Positions 41,501 to 48,998 of a DNA stretch of 64,000 nt are shown here, piece by piece. Within the stretch, counting starts at the first letter, position 1; every line of letters begins with the position of its first letter. The stretch lies in assembly GCA_019694515.1 (NCBI GenBank), contig JAIBBU010000011.1:1-64000 (forward strand), in the 5' to 3' direction. The translations under genes and the position numbers were made by a program. The notes beneath the pieces are model-generated. The model did not search any database and was not told the origin of the DNA. It was given only the letters and a program-made list of their open reading frames with translations. The DNA is from Oligoflexia bacterium (GTDB taxonomy: Bacteria; Bdellovibrionota_C; UBA2361; JBGSMV01).

Positions 41501-44405
41501 GCGCTTTGGTGTGTCGGGCGATTTTCCAATCGTGCTGTGCCGCGTTTCAGATCCATCGCAGATGAAGACTGTGCAGGAGCTGCTGCTGGCACACTGGTAC
41601 CTTAGATTGCGCGGCCTGACCTTCGATCTGGTAATTCTCAACGAATATCCGGGCGGTTATTTGCAAACTTTCCATGAGGAATTGGAGGCGCTAATTCGTC
41701 ATGGTTACTCGGCCGGTTTTGCCGAGAAGAATGGCGGAGTATTCCTGCGCAAACTGGGACAGCTGGGCGAAGACGAGGTCAATTTGGTATGCGCCTTTGC
41801 GCGGGTGGTGGTTAACGGAACTAAAGGGCCGCTTGGACCTCAGCTTGAAACCAACGGGGAAGAGCTGGCGCATCAACGTCCCCGCAAGAACCTTTTCAGC
41901 TATATCAAGCAATCCAAGTTTGGCCACTATAAACCGGAGCTGGAGGGAGTGGAGTTCTTCAATCAGCTGGGCGGATTTACCGACGAGGGCCGATCGTATT
42001 CTTTGATTATTCGGGACAAAGTACTGCCGCCACTACCTTGGAGTAATATCGTCGCTAACCCACGTTTCGGTTTCATGGTCACCGAGACAGGTGGAGGATA
42101 CACCTGGTCCGAGAATAGCAGAGAGAATCGTATTACTCCCTGGAGCAACGATCCGATCGTCGATCCTTGCGGCGAAGCGATCTTTATCCGTGATACGGAG
42201 AGTGGCTCGTACTGGTCTGCGACTCCCGCCCCAGCGTCCGCGGGCGAAAGCTATAGAGTGAAACATGGCTTCGGGTTTTCCGAGTTCGAGACTAGCGTCG
42301 AGGGCATTGCCAGTAAGCTGACGATATCGGGCGCCATCGAGGATCAGGTTAAGTGGTGGACCCTGCACATCAAGAATCAGGGGCAGGAGGAGCGTGATAT
42401 TGAACTGCTGCTTTACGCCGATTGGACTTTAGGGATCCAGAGGGAAGATAGCGTACGGCACATTATTAGTGAGTTCGATCCGCTGTCGCGTACTCTGTCG
42501 GCCGTCAATCATTACAACAATGAATTCGCTGGACGTTTCGTGGTCGTGGGCTCTGATCATGAAGTCTCCACCTTCACTACCAGCCGTGAGGAATTCGTAG
42601 GCAGGAACCGTGATTTGGCTGCGCCTTTCGCGCTCGAGTCCGCAATGACCTCGCGCCTCGCTAATCTAATGCGAGTCGATAAGGACCCGATTAAATTATC
42701 GGGAAAGACCGGAGCTGGCTTTGATTCATGCGCGGTTATTGCGGTGCAGTTAACTTTGAAACCTGGAACCTCCGAGAATGTGTTATTCTTCATTGCGGAG
42801 AGTGCTTCGGCGGAAACCCGCAAGGCCGATGCGCTCAAGTATCGCTCCCTTGAGCGCGCCCGTGGAGAACTGGAAAGGGTGCGCCAAGAGTGGAACAGCC
42901 TAGCGTCGGCGATTCAGGTCAAAACCCCCGAGCGCAGTTTTGATATCATCATGAACGGCTGGCTGCTTTATCAGTGCCTTTCGTGCCGGGTGTACGGGCG
43001 CAGCGCCTTTTACCAGAGCGGCGGAGCTTTTGGATTTCGGGATCAACTTCAGGATACTCTGGCGATGCTGGTCGCCAGACCAGCCCTCGTACGGCAGCAG
43101 ATTATTTTGCATGCCGGGCGCCAATTTGTAGAGGGAGATGTCCAGCACTGGTGGCATCCGCCCACCGGCCGAGGGGTGCGAACCAGAATTTCCGATGATT
43201 ACCTGTGGCTGCCGTATCTTGTACACAAGTACATCGAGTCGACCTCCGATCAGACTATTCTCGAGGAAGAAGCGAACTTCATTGAGGGGCCGCACCTCGA
43301 AGAGAATCAGCATGAATCCTATATTGTGCCGCATATTTCGACCCACCGCGGCTCAATCTATGAGCACTGCATTATTGCGCTCGATCGGGCGATGCGTTTC
43401 GGCTCGCACGGCCTGCCGCTAATCGGTTGTGGTGATTGGAACGACGGCATGAACGAGGTGGGGAGTGAGGGTAAGGGCGAAAGCGTTTGGCTGGGCTGGT
43501 TCTTATATGATGTCTTGATGAAGTTTGCGGGAATCGTGGAGGAGCGCAACGATTCATACCGCAGTAATGAGTATCGCAGTAAAGCGCAGCAGATCAGAGA
43601 AGCGATTGAGTCTCAGGCCTGGGATGGGGCCTGGTATACGCGCGCCTTTTTCGATAACGGCACGCCTCTGGGCAGTTCGAAGAATGACGAGTGCAAGATT
43701 GATTCGATCAGCCAGTCATGGGGGATTATCAGCCAGGCCGCTAATCCCGAGCGCGCCAAGCAGGCGATGCAAAACGTCTATCGGGAGCTGGTCGATGCTG
43801 AAAATGGCTTAATTCGGCTGCTCTTCCCGCCGTTTAATACGAGCGAACCTCGGCCCGGATATATCGCTGGTTATTTGCCCGGGATCCGTGAGAATGGCGC
43901 GCAATACACACACGCCGCAACCTGGGTGGTGATGGCTACCGCGATGCTGGGGGAAGGAGATCGGGCCTTCGATCTCTTCAATATGATTAACCCGGTGAAT
44001 CACGGACGTACGGCCAAAGAGGTGGGACGTTATCAGGGAGAACCATACGTGACCTGCGGCGATGTTTATTCCACCCCGCCATATGCCGGCCGCGCGGGCT
44101 GGAGCTGGTATACCGGATCTGCGGCCTGGCTATATCTGGTCGGGCTTGAGCACATTCTCGGAATAAAGATCAGGGGAGATCATTTCATTGTTGATCCGTG
44201 CGTACCTAAGAGCTGGCGAAGTTTTGAAATTGATTTGTCGCTGCGCGGGAACAAGTACCACATCGTGGTGGTTAATGCGGGGGGCTGCCAAAAAGGGGTA
44301 AGCAGCGTGGAGGTTCAGGGACAGCCTGTCCCCGACCGTAAGATCAGGTTGGGCGGAGCTGCTCAGATCTCCGGGCCCATTGAAGTTCGAGTTACCATGG
44401 GGTGA
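35556..44405 (+). CDS. ndvB: Cyclic beta-1,2-glucan synthase (GT84-GH94, NdvB type)
   Basis: A giant inner-membrane enzyme of 2949 aa that starts, elongates and cyclises periplasmic beta-1,2-glucan from UDP-glucose. Order of parts: N-terminal region to 400; membrane helices near 415-470; glucosyltransferase domain with DGDSQLP near 638, EGSFVGKAIYD near 725 and RQHRWTRGDWQ near 785; membrane helices at 836-885 and 958-1002; glycoamylase-like domain near 1360-1600 (SGYSGVDFEK, HHQGMT); then two GH94-type regions. The last contains the phosphorylase acid GDWNDGMNEVG near 2626, which controls chain length. Slightly longer than rhizobial NdvB (about 2830 aa). One base separates it from the acyltransferase gene. 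Confidence 0.96.
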   Translation: MEGIFGLALSPSRLLKRTAPALSLNGNLQPDNPLRSEIFTREDLATHARTLAQQHKVSSLKISGKDLFSRFAENCVVIEKAYFAFGRVSAKEHLTPGAEWLLDNYHVVEEHVREIKAHLPKSYYQTLPKIVSEEFLGYPRVYHLAYEVIAHTDAVFDGDLLAQFIQAYQSVSVLTIGELWAFPIMLRLALIENLRRLATANLAVKESRSAAEELVDDVLGKEDLAGTDILLNLAAHIKQHPELLQSGAAHMLRRLRGKGLKAALTQQWIEQRLREGGIDPEELMRREHHDHAANQISTGNTVTSLKAVSSYNWRGWFESTSRVHTILSQDPAGIYERSDFQTRDRCRQTIEKLSRRCSQSEIEISETVKRLAANHIDGPDLRLAHVGYYLVDRGLVDLEKTLGARVPWYLKGLRFLARHAAHFYLGAILALTLCLIFYCAVTVTTLGTSGPIYILFVLLVLVPSSQLASDLAQWVITHLTKPFVLPKLDFEGGIPDQHRTLVAVHALFTDKESIQRAIDLLEVRYLANEDPNLFFSILGDLADAPQANMPGDRDLIQFTESQIAALNKRYVKSGDAMRFFILFRKRVWNEAQNCFMAWERKRGKVTELNRLISGAEDTTFSNVVAELPTLRSIKYVITLDGDSQLPRGTARRMIEALAHPLNRPVYDPAARRIVQGYGIIQPRVGVSLTSANVSRFSRIFAGNAGLDPYTSTVSDVYQDVFGEGSFVGKAIYDVQAFEQAMHDKVPDNALLSHDLFEGIFVRVALATDIELLDEFPSKPHVHARRQHRWTRGDWQLLPWLFSRVPDQSGKKYSTAVTNLGWWKLFDNLRRSLVAPSLFLFLLLAWLALPQWKAFWDLLVILVIAFPVYANLANALMMPPLGLILSVYVRGLGRDLFKHSIQALLSISFLPYQAFSNTHAILVTLYRMYLSKRNLLEWETASHSERRLGSDFGSIGSQMLSGVTLAAIAHALVFYLAPHSMSYAAPFLFLWYLSPIFAWWVSQPISHAGRDVSALQRSYLKVAAWDTWRFFETLMNERNNYLIPDNIQLIPNRIIAERTSPTNIGLALLGTIAAHDLGFLPLSSVINRLSLTFATLAKLERYKGHFLNWYQTATLQSLYPRYVSHVDSGNFVANVVAARVSFNEFVHVPLRTERHWQHVAYLLGLVEEAFEKSGRAIPNEFKTLERKLASPGSGFDHLNACLHSVGGVVQLLKEHGGWRAAIDCETKADSIVYELQELSQLRQLFAWYEPLSQFVAVIKAQAVRETAAARSQFERRVKSVLTILDGRPLTLSLLTKVHRRLGAVLRGFSEEHVGQRPPPEVETIVADLERGLTSSIKAVEELIEKNNRLIESSTEIIESPDFGFLYDGRKNLFVIGYNVDDARRDGSFYDLLASEARVSSLFAIAQGQVPQKHWFALGRNLTDSPGGKCLLSWSGTMFEYLMPILITRNYPNTILSETYNAVVRAQELYGRKRSVPWGVSESGYSGVDFEKTYQYRAFGVPGLGLKRGLSEDLVVSPYSSFLALPLAPHSVLKNVEVLERSGGRGEFGFYEALDYTTERLSSEEECHVVRSFLAHHQGMTLISISNFLLDGIFQERFHSDPIIKATELLLQERFPDRVPAIVPHQAELSLLEDEESDHRVSRGEQLFTPHTRYPRTRILSNGRYSVMVDNVGSGWSFLDRDVSLTRWREDLVRNDYGYYIFVRDRDTGKVWSVAYQPTKVEPETYEVIFNPDKVEFKRRDFGIALQTEITISPEENVEVRRVTVKNLSGKPRSIELTSFAEVVLGKTRADSAHPAFAKMFIESEYVQDFDALLFARRPRGLHDEKMFLLHMCSMSVVWDKVQYETSRSEFIGRGCTIADPLALNAGRKLQGSVGAVLDPIFAMRVRIELEPWASESAAFITAVANNKDQLLQVARRYHEVPAVTRAFEMAWSQSSVELRHEQITIAQTHVFQRLANCILFNIPEVRGDAEQLTRNRLQQSGFWRFGVSGDFPIVLCRVSDPSQMKTVQELLLAHWYLRLRGLTFDLVILNEYPGGYLQTFHEELEALIRHGYSAGFAEKNGGVFLRKLGQLGEDEVNLVCAFARVVVNGTKGPLGPQLETNGEELAHQRPRKNLFSYIKQSKFGHYKPELEGVEFFNQLGGFTDEGRSYSLIIRDKVLPPLPWSNIVANPRFGFMVTETGGGYTWSENSRENRITPWSNDPIVDPCGEAIFIRDTESGSYWSATPAPASAGESYRVKHGFGFSEFETSVEGIASKLTISGAIEDQVKWWTLHIKNQGQEERDIELLLYADWTLGIQREDSVRHIISEFDPLSRTLSAVNHYNNEFAGRFVVVGSDHEVSTFTTSREEFVGRNRDLAAPFALESAMTSRLANLMRVDKDPIKLSGKTGAGFDSCAVIAVQLTLKPGTSENVLFFIAESASAETRKADALKYRSLERARGELERVRQEWNSLASAIQVKTPERSFDIIMNGWLLYQCLSCRVYGRSAFYQSGGAFGFRDQLQDTLAMLVARPALVRQQIILHAGRQFVEGDVQHWWHPPTGRGVRTRISDDYLWLPYLVHKYIESTSDQTILEEEANFIEGPHLEENQHESYIVPHISTHRGSIYEHCIIALDRAMRFGSHGLPLIGCGDWNDGMNEVGSEGKGESVWLGWFLYDVLMKFAGIVEERNDSYRSNEYRSKAQQIREAIESQAWDGAWYTRAFFDNGTPLGSSKNDECKIDSISQSWGIISQAANPERAKQAMQNVYRELVDAENGLIRLLFPPFNTSEPRPGYIAGYLPGIRENGAQYTHAATWVVMATAMLGEGDRAFDLFNMINPVNHGRTAKEVGRYQGEPYVTCGDVYSTPPYAGRAGWSWYTGSAAWLYLVGLEHILGIKIRGDHFIVDPCVPKSWRSFEIDLSLRGNKYHIVVVNAGGCQKGVSSVEVQGQPVPDRKIRLGGAAQISGPIEVRVTMG

Positions 44406-44406
44406 G

Positions 44407-45321
44407 ATGGACTGGATCGCTCTGGTCGCTCTGCGCGCGCTAATAAACACACTTAATACTTTTCCGCTCGATCGTCGTTTGCGCATAGTGGCTTCGATTA
44501 TACGGGGAGTGGCTCGGGTTGTGCCGCGCTTTAGGAAAGTGGCCTTAAGAAATTTGGAGATCGCCTTACCGGAAATATCCCCGGCCGAACGTCTGGTGAT
44601 TCTTGAGCAGTCGATTGAATCGCTGGCGCGCGTCTTTGTAGATTTTGCCCGGCTTGCTTTGATCGACCAGGCTTGGATCGATCAACATGTAATTTGTCCG
44701 TTTCTTCCGCGCTTCGAGGAGCTTAAGCGCGAGCATCCCGAGAAGGGAGTTCTGATTGCCACCGGGCACCTGGGTAGTTTTGAATTGGTTGCGCACTGCG
44801 CCGCCATTTGGGGATATCCGCTGAGTTTTATCGTGCGTGATTTCAAATTGAAGCGGCTAGATAAGTGGTGGCGCTCAATTCGGGAGGCCCACGGCAATCG
44901 TGTGATCAGCCGCAAGGGCGCCATGCGCGACGTGATCCGAGATCTCAACCTAGGGCGAGACGTCGCAATCCTGTTCGATCAGAATTTAACTCGCAAGCAT
45001 GCTGAGTTCGTGGACTGGTTTGGCGTACCGGCGGCCACGACGCGAGCAGTTGGATTGGCGGCTGTGCGTACCAAGGCCATTGTCATTGTGGCATCGATCG
45101 CGGCGCAGCCTGGAGAGAAATATCTGGTAAATATGGTCGAGTGTAACTTTGATTCGCTGTATCAGGATGCGGCATTATCACCAGAGGCAAAAATTCGACG
45201 CATCACTCAACTCTGCAGTCTTGAATATGAGAAAATGATTCGCAAAGATCCAGGACAGTGGTTTTGGATGCATCGGCGCTGGCGCACGAGACCGGATCCC
45301 AAGGCGCCGAGCATTTACTAA
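44407..45321 (+). CDS. Lipid A biosynthesis acyltransferase (LpxL/HtrB-like)
   Basis: Late acyltransferase adding a secondary acyl chain to Kdo2-lipid IVA at the inner membrane. The catalytic H(X4)E motif is in TGHLGSFELVAH near residue 120, an expected HX4D/E of the LPLAT family. The LFDQN segment near 195 and VDWFGVPAATTRAVGLA near 208 are LpxL/LpxM-like. It is 304 aa, a normal length, with a hydrophobic N-terminal anchor. ATG 44407 starts one base after the glucan synthase stop, so the two genes are co-transcribed and probably translationally coupled. Chain specificity is not predictable. Confidence 0.9.
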   Translation: MDWIALVALRALINTLNTFPLDRRLRIVASIIRGVARVVPRFRKVALRNLEIALPEISPAERLVILEQSIESLARVFVDFARLALIDQAWIDQHVICPFLPRFEELKREHPEKGVLIATGHLGSFELVAHCAAIWGYPLSFIVRDFKLKRLDKWWRSIREAHGNRVISRKGAMRDVIRDLNLGRDVAILFDQNLTRKHAEFVDWFGVPAATTRAVGLAAVRTKAIVIVASIAAQPGEKYLVNMVECNFDSLYQDAALSPEAKIRRITQLCSLEYEKMIRKDPGQWFWMHRRWRTRPDPKAPSIY

Positions 45322-45530
45322 TGCGGCAATCGTGAGTGGCCCGCGGAATTGCAGCGGCAGCTGTTATTTAGGCCGGCGCTTCTCCCCCCACGTTTATCGA
45401 GCTAACTAGCTATTAAATCAGTTGAATTTCGAGGGCGCTTTAGATGCAGAGAATTGGCACCAAAGCTGCAGGGTCTTGGTAGATTACTGACAGACTCTTG
45501 AATTGGGGCCCTTGAGGCCGCTGGTGCAGC

Positions 45531-48500
45531 ATGGAATCGTGCTGCCGGCGGACCTCGATTGGATTGGGGTTAGTGGGTATAAGCAGGTCTCTGCATAGAA
45601 ATATTTTGCTGCTGGCTGCACTCGTGTCGCCGACGTTGGCGCTTGCCAAGACCCCGGCATGGGGACCGGATGAACATCCCCGGCTGCTAGCCACCGCAGC
45701 TGAAAAACCAGCTCTTAGCGCGAAGCTCAATGCTCCTAATACCCTTGCGCATGCAATTTGGAGCGATTTCCTAGGCAGCTATCGGCGTAGCGGCAGCAGC
45801 TTTGATTATTCGGATGGCGCTGTAGTCTATTGGATCACCGGCGATACGGCGGCAGCCGATCACGCTATTTTTAATGCACAGTCTTTCATCAGCGCCTATC
45901 CGAACGGCATGACGCACACGAGCTATGCTTATCCGGATTATCCGGTGGACTGGTGGCGCTATCATAATTTGGTAGTGACCTTCGATTTTGCCTACGCTCG
46001 TTTGAGCGCCAGTCAACGTACCCAATTTCGTGATTTCATTGCGCATCAGGGGGTGGTTTGCTCATCGCTGGGACCTTCGTGGGGACCGGGCAATATAGAT
46101 ATGGCCTTTGCGCTTTGTGCCCTCAGTTCGGCGATCGCGCTGGAAGGTTACGACGCCTCTAGAGATATTTCTAATGAAGTCATTGTGCGGGGAGGCAGCA
46201 CTAGCCCTGCCGCCAATACCGGGGATTTGACCTACTACCCAATTGGCATTTCGAATCTGGTGGTGTCGAGCCAGCCCAACGGAGGCGGGATTCTGTATCG
46301 CGATGGCATCGACTATATTTATCGTCCGAGCAGCACTTGCTATAACCGAAGATGCATTGATTGGAGTTTAACTGGCGCTGGAGCGGTGGAACCGTCTCCC
46401 GGCGATACCTATTATGTCTCCTATCATTGGAATGCGGATCTGGCGCAGTGGAAGAATGAGGGGCGCCGCGCTCTTGAGAATCATCTTAGCTACGCCTGGC
46501 GTGATGGTAGCTATAATGGCGGATTAAGCCCTTACGGAAATCTAGCTGCTAGTTACATTCCATATCTTTTTGAAATGATGAAGCGGGACTCGGGGCTCGA
46601 TTATTCGCGCAACTCCGATATTAAAAAAGCGATCGATCCGTATTTATATGAAAGGCTGCCCGGCGCAGTGCGGCGCTTTAACTCGATCAATGACTCCAAT
46701 AGCATCTATTCTTCCTATAATGATGCACTGCCGTATCCGATGCATGGCGGGTACAGATCATGGCTGCGGCCATTGATTGCCTGGTCAACCAGCGCCTACG
46801 CCAATGATTCAGAGGGGTATGGGCAGCGCGCCTTTTGGTTGTGGGCACAGAGCTTTCGAAATTCAAATGGTACGATCACCCGCACTCCCGATTCCGACTG
46901 GCGCGAGGCTTTTTGGATTAATAACACACTCGCGGGAAGCTATCCGAACACGTCGCTGCCCGTGGCTAATTGGCCTAAGCACCGCTATTTCCGCGGCAAA
47001 GAGCTGGTCTATAGCAGAAGCGCCGATTGGGGCAGCTCCGATCCGATGGCTCTGGTAGCTTCCTTCGTGGCGGGACCGCATAACTATCAAAATGAGCATG
47101 ACCAGGGCGATAGCGGGTCATTCACTTTTTTTGACACCGGCGAAGAGTGGGCGATTGATCCCGGTTATAATGTGGTTGGGGTCGGTGGCGATTCGATCGT
47201 CGACCATAATGGTTTGGGCATCGACGGGCATGGATTTGAAGCCGCGGGAGTGTACGGGGAATCCGGGGCAAACCCGGTATACGGCGGATTCTCGCACTTT
47301 GATGCGGTCGTATTGACCGACGGCGCTTCGATGCTCAAAGCAGAGCTCAGTGCAGCCTGGAGCCTGACTAGCACGCCCTACGTCGATCATCATCAACGTT
47401 ACTTCAGTTTAATTCGAGGAAATAAGCCGGCATATCTGATTGTGGCCGACGATATCAAGAAGGATGCTAACACTCACAGCTTTGAATGGTACCTGCACAC
47501 CGGACGCAACAACACGGTTACTACAGCTACCGGACGCGCCACAATTAATGGCTCAAAAACCGGGGCAAAATTGCTTGTGCAGACCCTAAGTCCGGCTGCC
47601 GTGAGCTTGGACGTGGCCGATTCAAACGCGGGGCAGGCTGGTACGCATAAGCGCCTGCGGGTTGTTTCGAGCGGGGTGCAAAATCCTAATTTTTTGAATG
47701 TGCTCATTCCCTCGGAGGCCGGCCAGCAGGCTCCGACGGTCAGCAGCATACCCTTGGCCAACGGCGTACAGGGGACGATCGTATGGCCTGATGGAACCAG
47801 CGATATGATTTTGTGGCGGACCGGATCGGGGCAGATCTCAGGCGGCGGAGTCAGTTCGGATGCTAAACTAACAGTGGTGCGGATTGCTGCCGGGGTGCCG
47901 ATTGGGCTGGCCGTTAGCGATGGACGCTCCGTAAGCTTTAACGGGAGTGCGCTGCTAACAGTTTTGGATGGCGCCAAGCCTGTCTCGCTCGCCGCTTTCG
48001 GCCCAACGATCGGGGTAGCAGGGGAGGATGCCACAGCGCTCGCGGTACGCATCCCCGGCATCAGCGCTTTGACCTTGGAGGACGGGAGTGTCGGTGCTCC
48101 AATCTCTGTGAATGCCGATGTTGCAACGATCAACCTGCCATTCTCCTTGAGTGAGGTGCGCCGCGGCGGGGGGACTCGATTTGCTGAAAATTTCGACGAC
48201 AATTATCCCGATAGTTTCTTTCGCTATAACAGTGAAGGCGGCAGTCCTGAAAAATTCTTGGTGAAGGGTGGGGCCCTAGAATTATCCCCAAGCTTAGGAA
48301 CGGAATGGATGACCATAACGCGGCGTGATTCTACGCCGTGGCGCCGAGCCGATATCTTCCCGAGCGTTATTCCCGCGCTCGAGCATAGTGACGCGATGCT
48401 TTCATTTAGATTTAAATTCGCCCAGAACAGCGCGGCGACTAGAAAATTGCGCTTCTATTTTCGCACCAAGTATCGGGACGCCAACGATTGGAGCACAAAT

Positions 48501-48905
48501 CAAGACTACGTGCGGGTAGAGTTGAATGCTCGGGAGAACGGGGTGGTGAAGAATCTGGTAGCCCTGGGTCAGCGCGTTAATGGAAACTTAAGTGGTCCTG
48601 AAGGCAACGATACACTCACGAACCAGGTTGCTTCTGGTCCGGTCTCAATTGATGACACCAACTGGCATAATCTCTCAATCGTTGCTCAAGGCGCTCAGGT
48701 CAAAGTATCGGTCGATGGCAATCAGCTAATCGATGCCCCACTGCCGGTAGGGGCTCCGCTGGCGCCCGTCTCCGGGTTTTTGCAGTTTCGGACGATCGGC
48801 AGCGACGCGGTGCTCTTAGATGACCTTTTGGTTCAGGCGATCAGTACTAAGGCACCTGACCACCAGCCCCCGGCCGCTCCGGGATTTCTAAGAATCGGTT
48901 CGTAA
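45531..48905 (+). CDS. Large secreted heparinase II/III or alginate-lyase-like protein
   Basis: An exported polysaccharide lyase-like protein of 1124 aa. A signal peptide lies at about residues 20-40 (ILLLAALVSPTLALA). Next comes an alpha-helical toroid domain with many aromatic residues (about 60-450). The central beta-sandwich carries NEHDQGDSGSFTFFDTGEEW near 520, the H..D..SF.. pattern of heparinase II/III, and DHNGLGIDGHGFEAAG near 560. The last 240 residues form a jelly-roll, LamG-like domain (FAENFDDNYPDSFF onward) that probably binds carbohydrate. It may cut an acidic polysaccharide outside the cell. The N-terminus is uncertain by up to 15 residues because a GTG in frame is also possible. 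Confidence 0.72.
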   Translation: MESCCRRTSIGLGLVGISRSLHRNILLLAALVSPTLALAKTPAWGPDEHPRLLATAAEKPALSAKLNAPNTLAHAIWSDFLGSYRRSGSSFDYSDGAVVYWITGDTAAADHAIFNAQSFISAYPNGMTHTSYAYPDYPVDWWRYHNLVVTFDFAYARLSASQRTQFRDFIAHQGVVCSSLGPSWGPGNIDMAFALCALSSAIALEGYDASRDISNEVIVRGGSTSPAANTGDLTYYPIGISNLVVSSQPNGGGILYRDGIDYIYRPSSTCYNRRCIDWSLTGAGAVEPSPGDTYYVSYHWNADLAQWKNEGRRALENHLSYAWRDGSYNGGLSPYGNLAASYIPYLFEMMKRDSGLDYSRNSDIKKAIDPYLYERLPGAVRRFNSINDSNSIYSSYNDALPYPMHGGYRSWLRPLIAWSTSAYANDSEGYGQRAFWLWAQSFRNSNGTITRTPDSDWREAFWINNTLAGSYPNTSLPVANWPKHRYFRGKELVYSRSADWGSSDPMALVASFVAGPHNYQNEHDQGDSGSFTFFDTGEEWAIDPGYNVVGVGGDSIVDHNGLGIDGHGFEAAGVYGESGANPVYGGFSHFDAVVLTDGASMLKAELSAAWSLTSTPYVDHHQRYFSLIRGNKPAYLIVADDIKKDANTHSFEWYLHTGRNNTVTTATGRATINGSKTGAKLLVQTLSPAAVSLDVADSNAGQAGTHKRLRVVSSGVQNPNFLNVLIPSEAGQQAPTVSSIPLANGVQGTIVWPDGTSDMILWRTGSGQISGGGVSSDAKLTVVRIAAGVPIGLAVSDGRSVSFNGSALLTVLDGAKPVSLAAFGPTIGVAGEDATALAVRIPGISALTLEDGSVGAPISVNADVATINLPFSLSEVRRGGGTRFAENFDDNYPDSFFRYNSEGGSPEKFLVKGGALELSPSLGTEWMTITRRDSTPWRRADIFPSVIPALEHSDAMLSFRFKFAQNSAATRKLRFYFRTKYRDANDWSTNQDYVRVELNARENGVVKNLVALGQRVNGNLSGPEGNDTLTNQVASGPVSIDDTNWHNLSIVAQGAQVKVSVDGNQLIDAPLPVGAPLAPVSGFLQFRTIGSDAVLLDDLLVQAISTKAPDHQPPAAPGFLRIGS

Positions 48906-48998
48906 CGAAGCTAATCCCGATCTTTCGACGAATCGCGGCTGCTTCAGCTGCCGCTCGGCACTTTGTTTTAATTCTCAGCACAGTGTAGCCTGTGGCCC

